The position numbers were made by a program, and so were the translations under genes. Positions 1 through 9,754 of a stretch of DNA of 26,465 nucleotides are shown in pieces. Positions within the stretch are counted from its first letter, which is position 1; every line of letters starts with the position of its first letter. Under the pieces are notes generated by a model. That model was not told the origin of the DNA. It saw only the letters and a list, made by a program, of their open reading frames with translations, and did not search any database. This DNA is from CAKKQX01 sp046313915 (GTDB lineage Bacteria; Pseudomonadota; Gammaproteobacteria; Burkholderiales; SG8-41): contig JBKBXX010000036.1 of the NCBI GenBank assembly GCA_046313915.1, forward strand, positions 1 to 26,465. Reading direction: 5' to 3'.

Positions 1-2
1 CA

Positions 3-281
3 GTGCCCGCGACCGGTTTCGTTCCGCACTGTTTCCCCGGCGACGCGCTGGCGCCCGTGACGCCGGTCATTATCGATCACGACGCGAGCGATACGCCGCA
101 CGATCAGGTGCTGCTCAATCTGCGCGATGAATGGTCGCCTCTTTTCAGCCGCTTCCAGCGCCTGATCGAAATCGTGAGCCGCGACGAACGGGACCGCGCG
201 AGCGCGCGCGAACGTTTCAAGTTCTACCGCGACCGCGGCTATGAAATCCGCACTCACGACCTCGGCACCGGCGATGGCTAA
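3..281 (+). CDS. holC: DNA polymerase III subunit chi, 3' end (partial)
   Basis: This is the C-terminal part (about 92 residues) of a gene that begins before the window; the frame is open to the first base. Chi belongs to the clamp-loader complex of DNA polymerase III and links it to single-strand binding protein. The visible features are the GFVPHC stretch, the PHDQVLLNL segment, and the FSRFQRLIEIV...RERFKFYRDRGY tail, which match the end of betaproteobacterial HolC as I know it. Position directly upstream of valS also fits, because pepA-holC-valS is a common proteobacterial order. The stop codon TAA is at 279-281. The true start and N-terminal half cannot be seen. Confidence 0.85.
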   Translation: MPATGFVPHCFPGDALAPVTPVIIDHDASDTPHDQVLLNLRDEWSPLFSRFQRLIEIVSRDERDRASARERFKFYRDRGYEIRTHDLGTGDG

Positions 282-353
282 GCCGATTCATATTGCGATT
301 GCGACTGCCGCGGCGGCGAGGCGCGGTCCGCACGCCGGCAATTGCGCAAACTG

Positions 354-980
354 ATGGCACAGCAACCACCCCGCAACGAAGAGGACGAAGATCTTCTCGA
401 GCGCGCCGATGCCCTGCTCGCGCGCCACCACCGTCTGCCGCCGCAGCCGGGCGCGCGGCACGCCGCAGCCGATGTGCCGCTGCTCACCGAAGCCGTCGGC
501 GGCACGTCGGATATCCCGCTGCTGACCGACATCGTTGCCCCCGCAGCACAGCCGCCATCGGCGGTGACCGCAGTGCCGCAAGACGCGACTGTGGACGCCC
601 CCCCGCCCGCAGCCGCGTCAGATGCGCCACCGCCCTCCGCAGCGGAAGCGGAAGTCATTTCCCGCGTCCAGGCGCAAAACCTCGAACACGGCGTCTACCT
701 GAAACTGAAACAGGATCTCGATGACCGCATCGCCGGCGTGCTGCACGAGCGTTTCATGCCGGGCATCGGCGCCGCGCTCGACCATGCGCTGCAGAAAATC
801 GCCCGTGATCTCGGAACCAGCATCGGCGCCACGGTGCGCGCCTCGATCGAAGAGACACTGCAGACCCGGCTTCGCAATCTGCCGCCTGCCGAAGCGGAGG
901 GCCGGCCAAAGTCCGGCGAGGCATACGGCTCGGGTATAATGCCGCCTTTTCCCGAAATCCCCCGCTCCCCATCACGCCCC
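354..980 (+). CDS. DUF2486-like low-complexity protein, in frame with valS with no stop codon
   Basis: The reading frame opens at TTG 342 or ATG 354 and continues without a stop into valS. The first 209 or so residues are not ValS. They begin with an acidic stretch (NEEDEDLLERADALLARH), hold two repeats of the D-V/I-P-L-L-T type (DVPLLTEAV and DIPLLTDIV), then a Pro/Ala-rich linker and a possible amphipathic helical C-terminus. Betaproteobacteria often carry a separate small gene of this DUF2486-like type between holC and valS, with unknown function. Here it is either a real N-terminal fusion to ValS or an independent gene whose stop was lost or mis-sequenced. A 26-codon ORF starting at 274 ends with TGA at 352-354 and overlaps ATG 354, so coupled initiation is possible. 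I see no good Shine-Dalgarno sequence. Confidence 0.55.
935..940 (+). promoter_or_regulatory. Candidate -10 box for valS inside the upstream reading frame
   Basis: A perfect TATAAT lies 40 bases before the conserved ValS start codon, in a GGTATAATGCC context. No convincing -35 element is visible at the expected distance. If active, transcription would start near 947 and produce a transcript with valS as the first gene, supporting ATG 981 as a real start. Confidence 0.45.
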
Positions 981-3776
<2,796 letters not shown>

Positions 3777-3871
3777 ACGCCGCCGCGGCAGACCCGGGGG
3801 ATATTTTATAACACATTGTTTTTAAAAAGAATTTTTACGCGAGCCGGGCTGGTCCCCGTCGACGGCGAAGC

Positions 3872-5137
3872 ATGAGACACTCGCTGCGCGCTTTCCGCCA
3901 CCGCAACTACCGGCTGTTTTTCTTCGGCCAGTCGCTGTCGGTGATCGGCAGCTGGACGCAGCAGATCGCGATGAGCTGGCTCGTCTATCGCCTGACCGGA
4001 TCGGCGTGGCTGCTGGGCGTCACCGGTTTCGCCGGACAAATCGCGATCCTGCTGTTTGCGCCCTTCGGCGGCATCTGGGCCGACCGTTTCGATCGCCGCC
4101 GGCTGTTGCTCATCACCCAGGCCCTCGCCATGCTCCAGGCCTTCGTCCTGGCGGCCCTCACCTATGCCGGACTGGTCGTGGCGTGGCATGTGGTCGTGAT
4201 GGCGGCCCTGCTCGGCATCGTGATGGCGTTCGACACGCCGATCCGCCAGTCTTTCACCTCGGAAATGGTACCGTCCCGGCACGACCTGCCGAGCGCCATC
4301 GCTTTCAATGCCGCCATGCAGAACGGCGGCCGCATGATCGGCCCCGCCATCGCCGGCGTGCTGCTCACCGTTTCCAGCGAAGCATTCTGTTTCCTGGCCA
4401 ACGGTGCGGCCAAACTCGCGGTCATCGCGAGCCTGGCCATGATGACGGTCGCGCCGCGCACCCAACCTCACATCACGACCCGGCTGTGGGCCAGCTTCAG
4501 GGAAGGCGCCGCCTATGCCTGGAATCTGGTACCGGCCCGTTTTCTGCTGCCGCTGGTGGCACTGGTGAGTTTCATGGTGACTCCCTACCAGTCGCTGATG
4601 CCGATCTTTGCTGCGGAAATCTTCGCCGGCAGCGCTGACACGCTCGGGCTTCTGATGAGCGCCGCCGGGCTCGGCGGCATCATCGGCATGGTCTACCTCG
4701 CCTCGCGGCGCGACGTGCGCGGCCTCGCGCGCTGGATCGCATTTGCCGCCGCGCTCGCCGGTTTTTCGACTGTCGCGTTCGCCTATTCGAAAATCCTGCC
4801 GCTGTCGCTATTCGTCATCGGCACCACCGGCTTCGGCATCATCGTCGCCGCCAATTCGACAAGCCAGATCCTGCACACCATCGTCGAGGACGACAAGCGC
4901 GGCCGCGTCATGGCTTTTTTCGTGATGGCTTTCCTGGGCATGCAGCCGCTCGGCAGCCTCGCCGCCGGCGCGCTCGCTTCGTGGATCGGCGCCACCCACA
5001 CGCTGGCGCTGGGCGGGGTGGTGACCGTGGGGGGCGCCTGCTGGCTATGGCGCAGGTTGCCGCTGTTAAGACAGCACATCCGCCCGCTTTATGTCGAGCT
5101 CGGCATCATTCCGCGCTGCCCTCCCGACCGGCCGTAA
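3872..5137 (+). CDS. MFS transporter (EntS/MFS_3-type exporter)
   Basis: This is a 421-residue polytopic inner membrane protein of the major facilitator superfamily. It starts with RHSLRAFRHRNYRLFFFGQ, the typical beginning of the EntS-like subgroup. The loop between helices 2 and 3 carries the MFS motif A remnant GGIWADRFDRRRLL. There are about twelve hydrophobic segments, and the second half contains the GIIVAANSTSQILHTIV...KRGRVMAFFVMAF segment common in this subgroup. The substrate cannot be told from sequence; family members export siderophores or drugs. The 95-base gap after valS holds an AT-rich stretch (3801-3836) with a possible -10 (TATAAC, 3807-3812). Its end converges on the sulfur island with only 23 bases between the stop codons, and no terminator hairpin is obvious there. 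Confidence 0.85.
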   Translation: MRHSLRAFRHRNYRLFFFGQSLSVIGSWTQQIAMSWLVYRLTGSAWLLGVTGFAGQIAILLFAPFGGIWADRFDRRRLLLITQALAMLQAFVLAALTYAGLVVAWHVVVMAALLGIVMAFDTPIRQSFTSEMVPSRHDLPSAIAFNAAMQNGGRMIGPAIAGVLLTVSSEAFCFLANGAAKLAVIASLAMMTVAPRTQPHITTRLWASFREGAAYAWNLVPARFLLPLVALVSFMVTPYQSLMPIFAAEIFAGSADTLGLLMSAAGLGGIIGMVYLASRRDVRGLARWIAFAAALAGFSTVAFAYSKILPLSLFVIGTTGFGIIVAANSTSQILHTIVEDDKRGRVMAFFVMAFLGMQPLGSLAAGALASWIGATHTLALGGVVTVGGACWLWRRLPLLRQHIRPLYVELGIIPRCPPDRP

Positions 5138-5160
5138 AAGCACGCTCGCGATACAACGCA

Positions 5161-5556
5161 TCACACGCCGCCGCCCCAGTCATATTGACCGCAGAACAGC
5201 TTCATTTTGTCGACGATTTCGGCGCGCTCGAAAAAACGGTCGGCACGCGCAATCCGCGCTTCGTCGCGCAGCTGCGGTTCGCCGCCGAAGCAGAAGATCG
5301 CGATGTTGAGCATCATCTGCATCCGCAGCTCGCGTATGACCTCGAGCGGGTCGAACGCCGCACAGGCATCGAGATCGAGCAGGATGAAGCGGTATTGCAG
5401 CACTTCCTGGAAACCGCCGAACTCGTCGAGATCGCAAGTCACCGTCATCTGCCATCCCTCGGGCAGCGCAGCGCGCAGGCGGGCAACGAGCCTGTCGTCG
5501 CTGCTCATGACGATGAAACGCCTTTTGAGGCGCGATTCCACCGTCGGAATGTTCAT
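5161..5556 (-). CDS. Receiver-like protein, degenerate, last gene of the island
   Basis: This is a 131-residue soluble protein with the look of a CheY-type receiver fold. It has a hydrophobic first strand followed by SSDD (residues 18-21, the acidic pair position), and a third strand FILLDLDA (residues 58-64) with Asp61 or Asp63 at the phosphoacceptor position. A later strand IAIFCFGG is present, but the conserved Lys of receivers is not: the matching region reads RADRFFER. There is no output domain. Phosphorylation is therefore doubtful; it may be a protein-interaction module. Its ATG overlaps the stop of the lipoate-ligase-like gene upstream (ATGA), so the two are probably translationally coupled. 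The protein ends in GGGV. Homology to receivers is my inference from pattern only. Confidence 0.6.
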   Translation of the reverse strand: MNIPTVESRLKRRFIVMSSDDRLVARLRAALPEGWQMTVTCDLDEFGGFQEVLQYRFILLDLDACAAFDPLEVIRELRMQMMLNIAIFCFGGEPQLRDEARIARADRFFERAEIVDKMKLFCGQYDWGGGV

Positions 5557-6425
5557 GTCGCCGCAAGCTCGCGCCACACCGCCGCGCCCTCGACCGTCAG
5601 CACCCGCTCGACCTGTCCCTGCCTGCGGGTTTCGGTCAGAATGGTGGCGGCATTGAGTTTGACGCCGCCCGCAACCAGCCTCAGTCCCGACGACGCACCG
5701 GCATCCGCCAGCTCGACGAGAGCCGCTTCGCGCGCCTGCCGTTCTCCCGCCTGCAGCACCGAAGCGGCAAGCCGCCACGAAAAAATGTTTTCGACTGCGG
5801 CACGGAACACGCGCCGCAATGCGTCGCCCTGGGGAACGGTCTGGTGGCTTTCCCAGTCGGTCATCGCCTGCCGCAACGCCATCAGCAGGCACCTTTGAAA
5901 AGCGGCGGCCGCACGCGGCCGGAGCGGACTCGCGATGCAGCGCGCAAAGCGCGCTGCGGGAAAGCGCAGCAGAAAACTGCTTGCGAACACCGCGCAGCGT
6001 GCGATGGTCGCAGCACCGCTGCCGGCGATCTTGCGTCCTCCGAGCCACAGGTCCTGCTCGCGGCGCTCGACCGGCAAACCGAAGTGGCGATAGGTGGCGA
6101 GCGCCGGTTCCAGCCCCCACCTGAACCAGTCCGCCGGGCGCGCCGGTGCACGTTCGAGCGGCACGATCAGCACATAGCAATACTGCGATTCGTCTACCCA
6201 CACCGCGCCGCCTCCCAGCGGCCGCGTGACCACCGGCACCTCGAGTTCGGCGACGAGTTCGGCATCGCGATCCTGGCTTGGTCCCAGCGAAATGTGAGGG
6301 GCGCTGCTTCCCCACAGCACGACCGGCGGATCATCCGGTCCCAGCACCTCGGCAATGCCCATGTAGGTCGCGTGGAACCGCTGCGGGTCGAGCACGCCGA
6401 TATCGACAAAGCGCGCGGAAATCAT
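5553..6425 (-). CDS. Second lipoate--protein ligase-like protein (BPL/LplA/LipB fold)
   Basis: This 290-residue protein belongs to the biotin/lipoate A/B ligase fold. The glycine-rich motif TRPLGGGAVWVDE lies at residues 68-80, and the lysine that forms the active-site signature is retained in GGRKIAGSG (Lys132). The usual HGSLL-type segment is altered to FASSFLLRF. The C-terminal 120 residues resemble no ligase accessory domain that I recognise. It differs clearly from the sLpl(AB)-type ligase at 12602-13678, so it is not a recent duplicate. Possible roles are a second lipoylation step for one of the two LbpA proteins, an octanoyl or lipoyl transfer step, or a ligase for another acyl group. 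It follows the Gly-tailed gene by 6 bases and overlaps the receiver-like gene by 4. The G-rich end of the preceding gene may serve as its ribosome-binding region. Confidence 0.7.
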   Translation of the reverse strand: MISARFVDIGVLDPQRFHATYMGIAEVLGPDDPPVVLWGSSAPHISLGPSQDRDAELVAELEVPVVTRPLGGGAVWVDESQYCYVLIVPLERAPARPADWFRWGLEPALATYRHFGLPVERREQDLWLGGRKIAGSGAATIARCAVFASSFLLRFPAARFARCIASPLRPRAAAAFQRCLLMALRQAMTDWESHQTVPQGDALRRVFRAAVENIFSWRLAASVLQAGERQAREAALVELADAGASSGLRLVAGGVKLNAATILTETRRQGQVERVLTVEGAAVWRELAAT

Positions 6426-6431
6426 CGCCGC

Positions 6432-6836
6432 TCAGCCGCCCCCGCCGCCGGGATTGAAATATTTCTCGAAATAGAAATCGCGCTTTTCGAGCGCTTCGAG
6501 CTCGCGCGCACGGTGCGCCATGCCGTCACGAAAAATCGCCGCCAGATGTTCACCCTGTTCGGCGTCGAGCACGTGGATCTGCGAAGCAAACGGCATGCCG
6601 TTCAGGTCCTCGTCGACCGTGATGATGCCGGCTGCGAGACCTTCCAGCGGCTGCAGATGCAGCAGCCACGCCCGGCATTCCGGGTCTTCGGGATCGAGCG
6701 GGCACAGCACGATTTTTCCCAGCCACGCGAGCCGCGCCACCTGATTGAACAGGCGGATGTCGAGTTTCTTGCCTTTGCGATATTTGTTGAGCTCGTTCCG
6801 GAGCTTGCCGACATCGGTCACGGCGATGGTTTTCAT
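6432..6836 (-). CDS. Conserved-looking hypothetical protein with a C-terminal poly-Gly tail
   Basis: I do not recognise this 134-residue soluble protein. It begins with MKTIAVTDVGKLRNELNKY and has a basic helical N-terminus. The middle segment (IVLCPLDPEDPECRAWLLHL) holds two cysteines, and the C-terminal helix is rich in Arg, Glu and aromatic residues, ending FYFEKYFNPGGGGG. No signal peptide or membrane segment is present. The start is supported by AGAGG 6 bases upstream. A possible extended -10 (TGATATGCT, about 6867-6875) precedes it, and the terminator after fadL lies between this gene and fadL, so it may begin a separate short transcript with the ligase-like and receiver-like genes. Function unknown; a role in lipoyl-protein handling is guessed from position only. 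Confidence 0.7.
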   Translation of the reverse strand: MKTIAVTDVGKLRNELNKYRKGKKLDIRLFNQVARLAWLGKIVLCPLDPEDPECRAWLLHLQPLEGLAAGIITVDEDLNGMPFASQIHVLDAEQGEHLAAIFRDGMAHRARELEALEKRDFYFEKYFNPGGGGG

Positions 6837-6893
6837 GGACGACCTCTTTGCTTCGGGAACCGCTTCAGCATATCACCGCGGCAGCCGGAAAAG

Positions 6894-6919
6894 AAAAGGG
6901 CTGCGCGAACAGCCCTTTT
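6894..6919 (-). terminator. Hairpin terminator after fadL
   Basis: A perfect 10-bp stem (AAAAGGGCTG / CAGCCCTTTT) with a 6-base loop lies 25 bases after the fadL stop. On the - strand it is followed by a T-rich tract (TTTTCTTTTCC), as in intrinsic terminators. It would end the upstream transcript and separate the last three genes. Confidence 0.75.
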
Positions 6920-6944
6920 CCCGCACCTTCCGGATCCGGCTCTG

Positions 6945-8276
6945 CTACATTTTCCAGCCGTAGGCGATGCCGAAAGAGTTCTGATACATCTTGATGGTTT
7001 CGCTGCCGGTGCCGGGCACCCAGGTATTGAACAGCGACGACCCCGTCACCGAGCGGTTGAAAGCGTGCATGTAGGCGAGCGTCAGCTCGCCTCCCGTCCT
7101 CGTCTTGTGCGTCAGGCCGAGCGTCAGGTGATCCTGGACGACACCGGGAGCGATGATGTTGAACGTCACGTCGCGCGCCTGGATCGGATTGTCGCCATGG
7201 TTGAAGCCGCCGCGCAGTGTCAGGTTCTGCGAATACTGGTACTCGATGCCGACCTTGATCACGTTGACATCTCCCCAGCCAAAACCGCGCCCGCCGGCCA
7301 CTCCCAGCGTCGAGCCGATCGCCGCCCCGAAGTTCGTGCTGGGGTTGGCGACCGAGCTGATGGCGCTGTAGTTGATGCGCTGATAGTCAACGGCGATGGT
7401 CGTTTTGGGCGTCGCCTTGAACGCCAGCCCGAGGTTGTAGTTCTCGGGGATGTCGAACAACCCCTGGTCGGCGAACAGTTCCTTGTATTTGTCGAACTTG
7501 CCCATTTTCATCTTGCTCGAATAGGCGGCGCCCACCGTCACGCTGTCGGAGAGCTTGCCCATCCAGCCGACGCGCACCCCCCAGCCGGTGGAGCTGTCAT
7601 AGCCCTGGTTGGTCAGCGAATTCACGGTGCCCGACGGCGTATAGCCGACGAAACCCTGCAAACCGTCGATCTTGAAGCGTTGATAGGCAAACAGGGGCGA
7701 GACGCCCAGAGAATGGTTGGGCGCGACCTTGTAGGCCGCGGTCGGGGCAATGATGAGCTGCATCATGTCCATATTGAGCCTGCCGCTGCCGCACAGCAGA
7801 TTGTAGGGGGCGCCCGCCGGACCCGCGGCATTGAAACCGGCGCAGGCCGTGCCCGCGCCGATCTGGCCACCGGGATAATCGGTATTCATGCCGCCGTTGC
7901 CGTAAACGGTCACGCCCAGCGACAGATTGGGATTGATCATCCTGTTGTAGCCGAATTCGGGGATCAGGAAATAATTGCTGCCGCTGTCGGCCGCGCCGTT
8001 CATCCCGGTGCCGAAACCGCTGGTGCCGAAACGCTCGGCGCTGCGACGCGGGCTGAACAGGTCGGCGCCGAAATCGATACGGTTGCCGACCCAGACCATT
8101 TTTGCGGGATTGCTTGCGCCCCCCATGGCATCGTCCGCAATCGCAGTGGACGCTCCGGCCATGCCCTTGGCCTTCATGCCGTAACCGTGTGCAAAGTAGC
8201 CGTTGGTCGCAAACGCCGAAGGCGCCGCAACCGCCGCCGCCACGGCGCAAGCGCAAACCAGTAACTTTCTTTTCAT
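6945..8276 (-). CDS. FadL/OmpP1/TodX-family outer membrane channel
   Basis: This is a 443-residue outer membrane protein with an N-terminal signal peptide (about residues 1-23, cleavage after AFA). The mature N-terminus TNGYFAHGYGMKAKGMAGAS is the family signature; in FadL the N-terminal hatch plugs a 14-stranded barrel and opens for hydrophobic ligands. The NPAKMVW segment and alternating beta-strand pattern follow, and the chain ends FGIAYGWKM. FadL proteins pass hydrophobic molecules such as fatty acids or aromatic hydrocarbons across the outer membrane. Its position behind dsrE2 and two genes from the SCP2-like exported protein suggests import of a hydrophobic sulfur compound or sulfur itself, which is inference. 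A strong Shine-Dalgarno (AAGGAGAGGGG) precedes the ATG. A terminator follows. Confidence 0.88.
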   Translation of the reverse strand: MKRKLLVCACAVAAAVAAPSAFATNGYFAHGYGMKAKGMAGASTAIADDAMGGASNPAKMVWVGNRIDFGADLFSPRRSAERFGTSGFGTGMNGAADSGSNYFLIPEFGYNRMINPNLSLGVTVYGNGGMNTDYPGGQIGAGTACAGFNAAGPAGAPYNLLCGSGRLNMDMMQLIIAPTAAYKVAPNHSLGVSPLFAYQRFKIDGLQGFVGYTPSGTVNSLTNQGYDSSTGWGVRVGWMGKLSDSVTVGAAYSSKMKMGKFDKYKELFADQGLFDIPENYNLGLAFKATPKTTIAVDYQRINYSAISSVANPSTNFGAAIGSTLGVAGGRGFGWGDVNVIKVGIEYQYSQNLTLRGGFNHGDNPIQARDVTFNIIAPGVVQDHLTLGLTHKTRTGGELTLAYMHAFNRSVTGSSLFNTWVPGTGSETIKMYQNSFGIAYGWKM

Positions 8277-8321
8277 GATACCCCTCTCCTTTTTTGTGAA
8301 AACGATCTTGTGTGCAACATT

Positions 8322-8924
8322 CTAGATGAACAGGCTGACGTCGGCATCCTTCGCCATCGGCAAGAAAGTCGCCGCGCCGCAGTATTCCTTGACCTCCGGA
8401 ATGAAATCGTCCCTGCTGTAGCCGAACAGATCGACCGTCATCTGGCACGCGATCAGGTTGACGCCGGCTTCTATCGTGAGCTGCCTCAACTCGGTGATGT
8501 CCGCGACACCCGCGTTTTTGATGGTTTTTTTCATGAAACTGGTCGCCAGCGCCTCGAAGCCCGGTATGATCGCCTGGATCGCATTCGGGATATTCCATTG
8601 GATGGCGCGGAACCACTTCGGGCCGAACGGCATTTTCATCGGCATCGCCGGATTGCCGAGCGGACTGACGTGCGCATCGAGATCCTTCTTGAGCAGGTTG
8701 AGTCCGTAGAAGGTGAAGAACACGGACACGTTCCACCCCAGCGCCGCGGCGGTGGAAGCGAGGATGAAAGGCGGATAGGCCCAGTCCAGCGTGCCCTTGG
8801 TGGCAATGATGGTCATCGACGGCGTTTTGCTGGCCGCGATTTCCTCCAGCTTTTTGGGCAGCAACTCTTCGAGCCGCTTTTCGATGATCTCGTCGATGCG
8901 ACGAATCTCGAACATTTCTGACAT
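8322..8924 (-). CDS. dsrE2: DsrE2-type sulfurtransferase-like protein
   Basis: This 200-residue protein belongs to the DsrE/DsrF/DrsH superfamily in its longer DsrE2 form. A helical, charged N-terminus (residues 1-32) precedes the DsrE fold (TIIATKGTLDWAYPPFILAS...GWNVSVFFTFYG). The conserved cysteine thought to carry persulfide is Cys160 in LIACQMTVDLFG; another, Cys182, is near the C-terminus. In sulfur oxidisers DsrE2 genes are often linked to rhodanese, tusA and dsrE genes, and the protein may be membrane associated. The start at 8924 is chosen because AGGAGG stands 5 bases upstream; an upstream in-frame extension to 8978 lacks such support. A candidate promoter lies upstream, so it may head a dsrE2-fadL transcript. 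Confidence 0.85.
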   Translation of the reverse strand: MSEMFEIRRIDEIIEKRLEELLPKKLEEIAASKTPSMTIIATKGTLDWAYPPFILASTAAALGWNVSVFFTFYGLNLLKKDLDAHVSPLGNPAMPMKMPFGPKWFRAIQWNIPNAIQAIIPGFEALATSFMKKTIKNAGVADITELRQLTIEAGVNLIACQMTVDLFGYSRDDFIPEVKEYCGAATFLPMAKDADVSLFI

Positions 8925-9025
8925 GTGATCCTCCTGGAAAGTCGGAGCAGGCGCGCCTTGCGTTTCACGCCCCGGCACCGCAAAAGCAACACCCTTTCAG
9001 CCGCTGCGCACGCTTTCAGGGAAAA

Positions 9026-9054
9026 AGTATAAACCTGATTCAGACGGGTGGAAA
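9026..9054 (-). promoter_or_regulatory. Candidate sigma70 promoter for dsrE2-fadL
   Basis: On the - strand TTTCCA (9054-9049) and TATACT (9031-9026) are separated by 17 bases, four of six and five of six matches to consensus. Transcription would begin near 9020, giving a leader of about 95 bases before dsrE2. The site sits just beyond the 3' end of the SCP2-like gene. Confidence 0.5.
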
Positions 9055-9059
9055 TTTCC

Positions 9060-9572
9060 TCATTTTGCCGGACACGCCGTCACTTCCCCCGGCACTTTGC
9101 CCACCAGCAGCAGAAAGCTTTCGAAAGGGCCCATATTGCCCATCGCCTCGCCCATCGGGCCGTCGAAACGCAACCGCTGGAAGAACATCGCCCGCATCGG
9201 GCCGTATTCGCCTTTACCCATTTCGATCCAGCGCGGGGTATCGGCCCACATCAGGTAATCGACATCGGTATCGAGTTTCGATTCGGCCCTGCCGCCGTAA
9301 ACGCACAGCGCCTTGCCGTCCTGCTCGGCCACGCGCAGTTCGATGCGCGGGCTGCCATCACAATCGGCACGGTAAATCTGCATCGCCTTGTAACCGCGCC
9401 CCTTGTTGTTCTTGACCCAGCCCGATTCGGCCAGTTTGCCGGTCAGCACCGGATCGGCGTTCCACGCCCGGCACATGCCCTGCGCCCAGTCGGCCGCCAT
9501 CATCACCGGCGCGGCTTCGCTCATCGCCGAGGCAAGCGCAAGCGCGAGTCCGGCCCAAACCGTTTTTTTCAT
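9060..9572 (-). CDS. Exported SCP2-like (sterol carrier) domain protein
   Basis: This 170-residue protein has a clear signal peptide (residues 1-20, cleavage after SEA), so it acts outside the cytoplasmic membrane. The C-terminal part resembles an SCP2 lipid-carrier domain: a strand segment with TDVDYLMWADTPRWIEMGKGEYGPMRAMFFQRLRF (given here as residues about 102-136) and a final helix PFESFLLLVGKV. Four cysteines (34, 71, 90, 167) could form disulfides in the periplasm. SCP2 domains bind hydrophobic ligands such as lipids and acyl chains. Next to DsrE2 and FadL it could shuttle a hydrophobic compound across the periplasm; that is inference. The start is backed by GGGAGGGG upstream. Family assignment is by pattern and is moderate. 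Confidence 0.65.
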   Translation of the reverse strand: MKKTVWAGLALALASAMSEAAPVMMAADWAQGMCRAWNADPVLTGKLAESGWVKNNKGRGYKAMQIYRADCDGSPRIELRVAEQDGKALCVYGGRAESKLDTDVDYLMWADTPRWIEMGKGEYGPMRAMFFQRLRFDGPMGEAMGNMGPFESFLLLVGKVPGEVTACPAK

Positions 9573-9754
9573 GACACCCCTCCCAGTCGTATGGATCGGG
9601 AAACCGCCGGCTCCGCGCAATGCCGCCGTCCCGAAAAAATCAATCTCAAGGATTACTTTATATTAATATTATTTTTTAATGATGTTATAGCCCGGCCTGG
9701 ATGTCAATGGGCGGGTTCTCGCAAGGCTTTTCGGCAAGACGCGGCCGGCGCCGC
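9573..9754 (-). other. Noncoding spacer with AT-rich island upstream of the SCP2-like gene
   Basis: This 182-base gap contains a strongly AT-rich stretch (about 9634-9690) in otherwise GC-rich DNA. On the - strand a perfect TTGACA (9707-9702) is followed 12 bases later by TATAAC (9689-9684), which is too close for a standard promoter; several other AT-rich -10-like words follow. It is a likely regulatory region, but I cannot define a start site. Confidence 0.4.

Noticed and set aside
5844..8264. Open + strand frame of 806 codons opposite the ligase-like gene and fadL
   Set aside because: It is antisense to well-supported genes, is rich in His, Arg and Ala, and resembles no protein; a by-product of GC-rich codon use.
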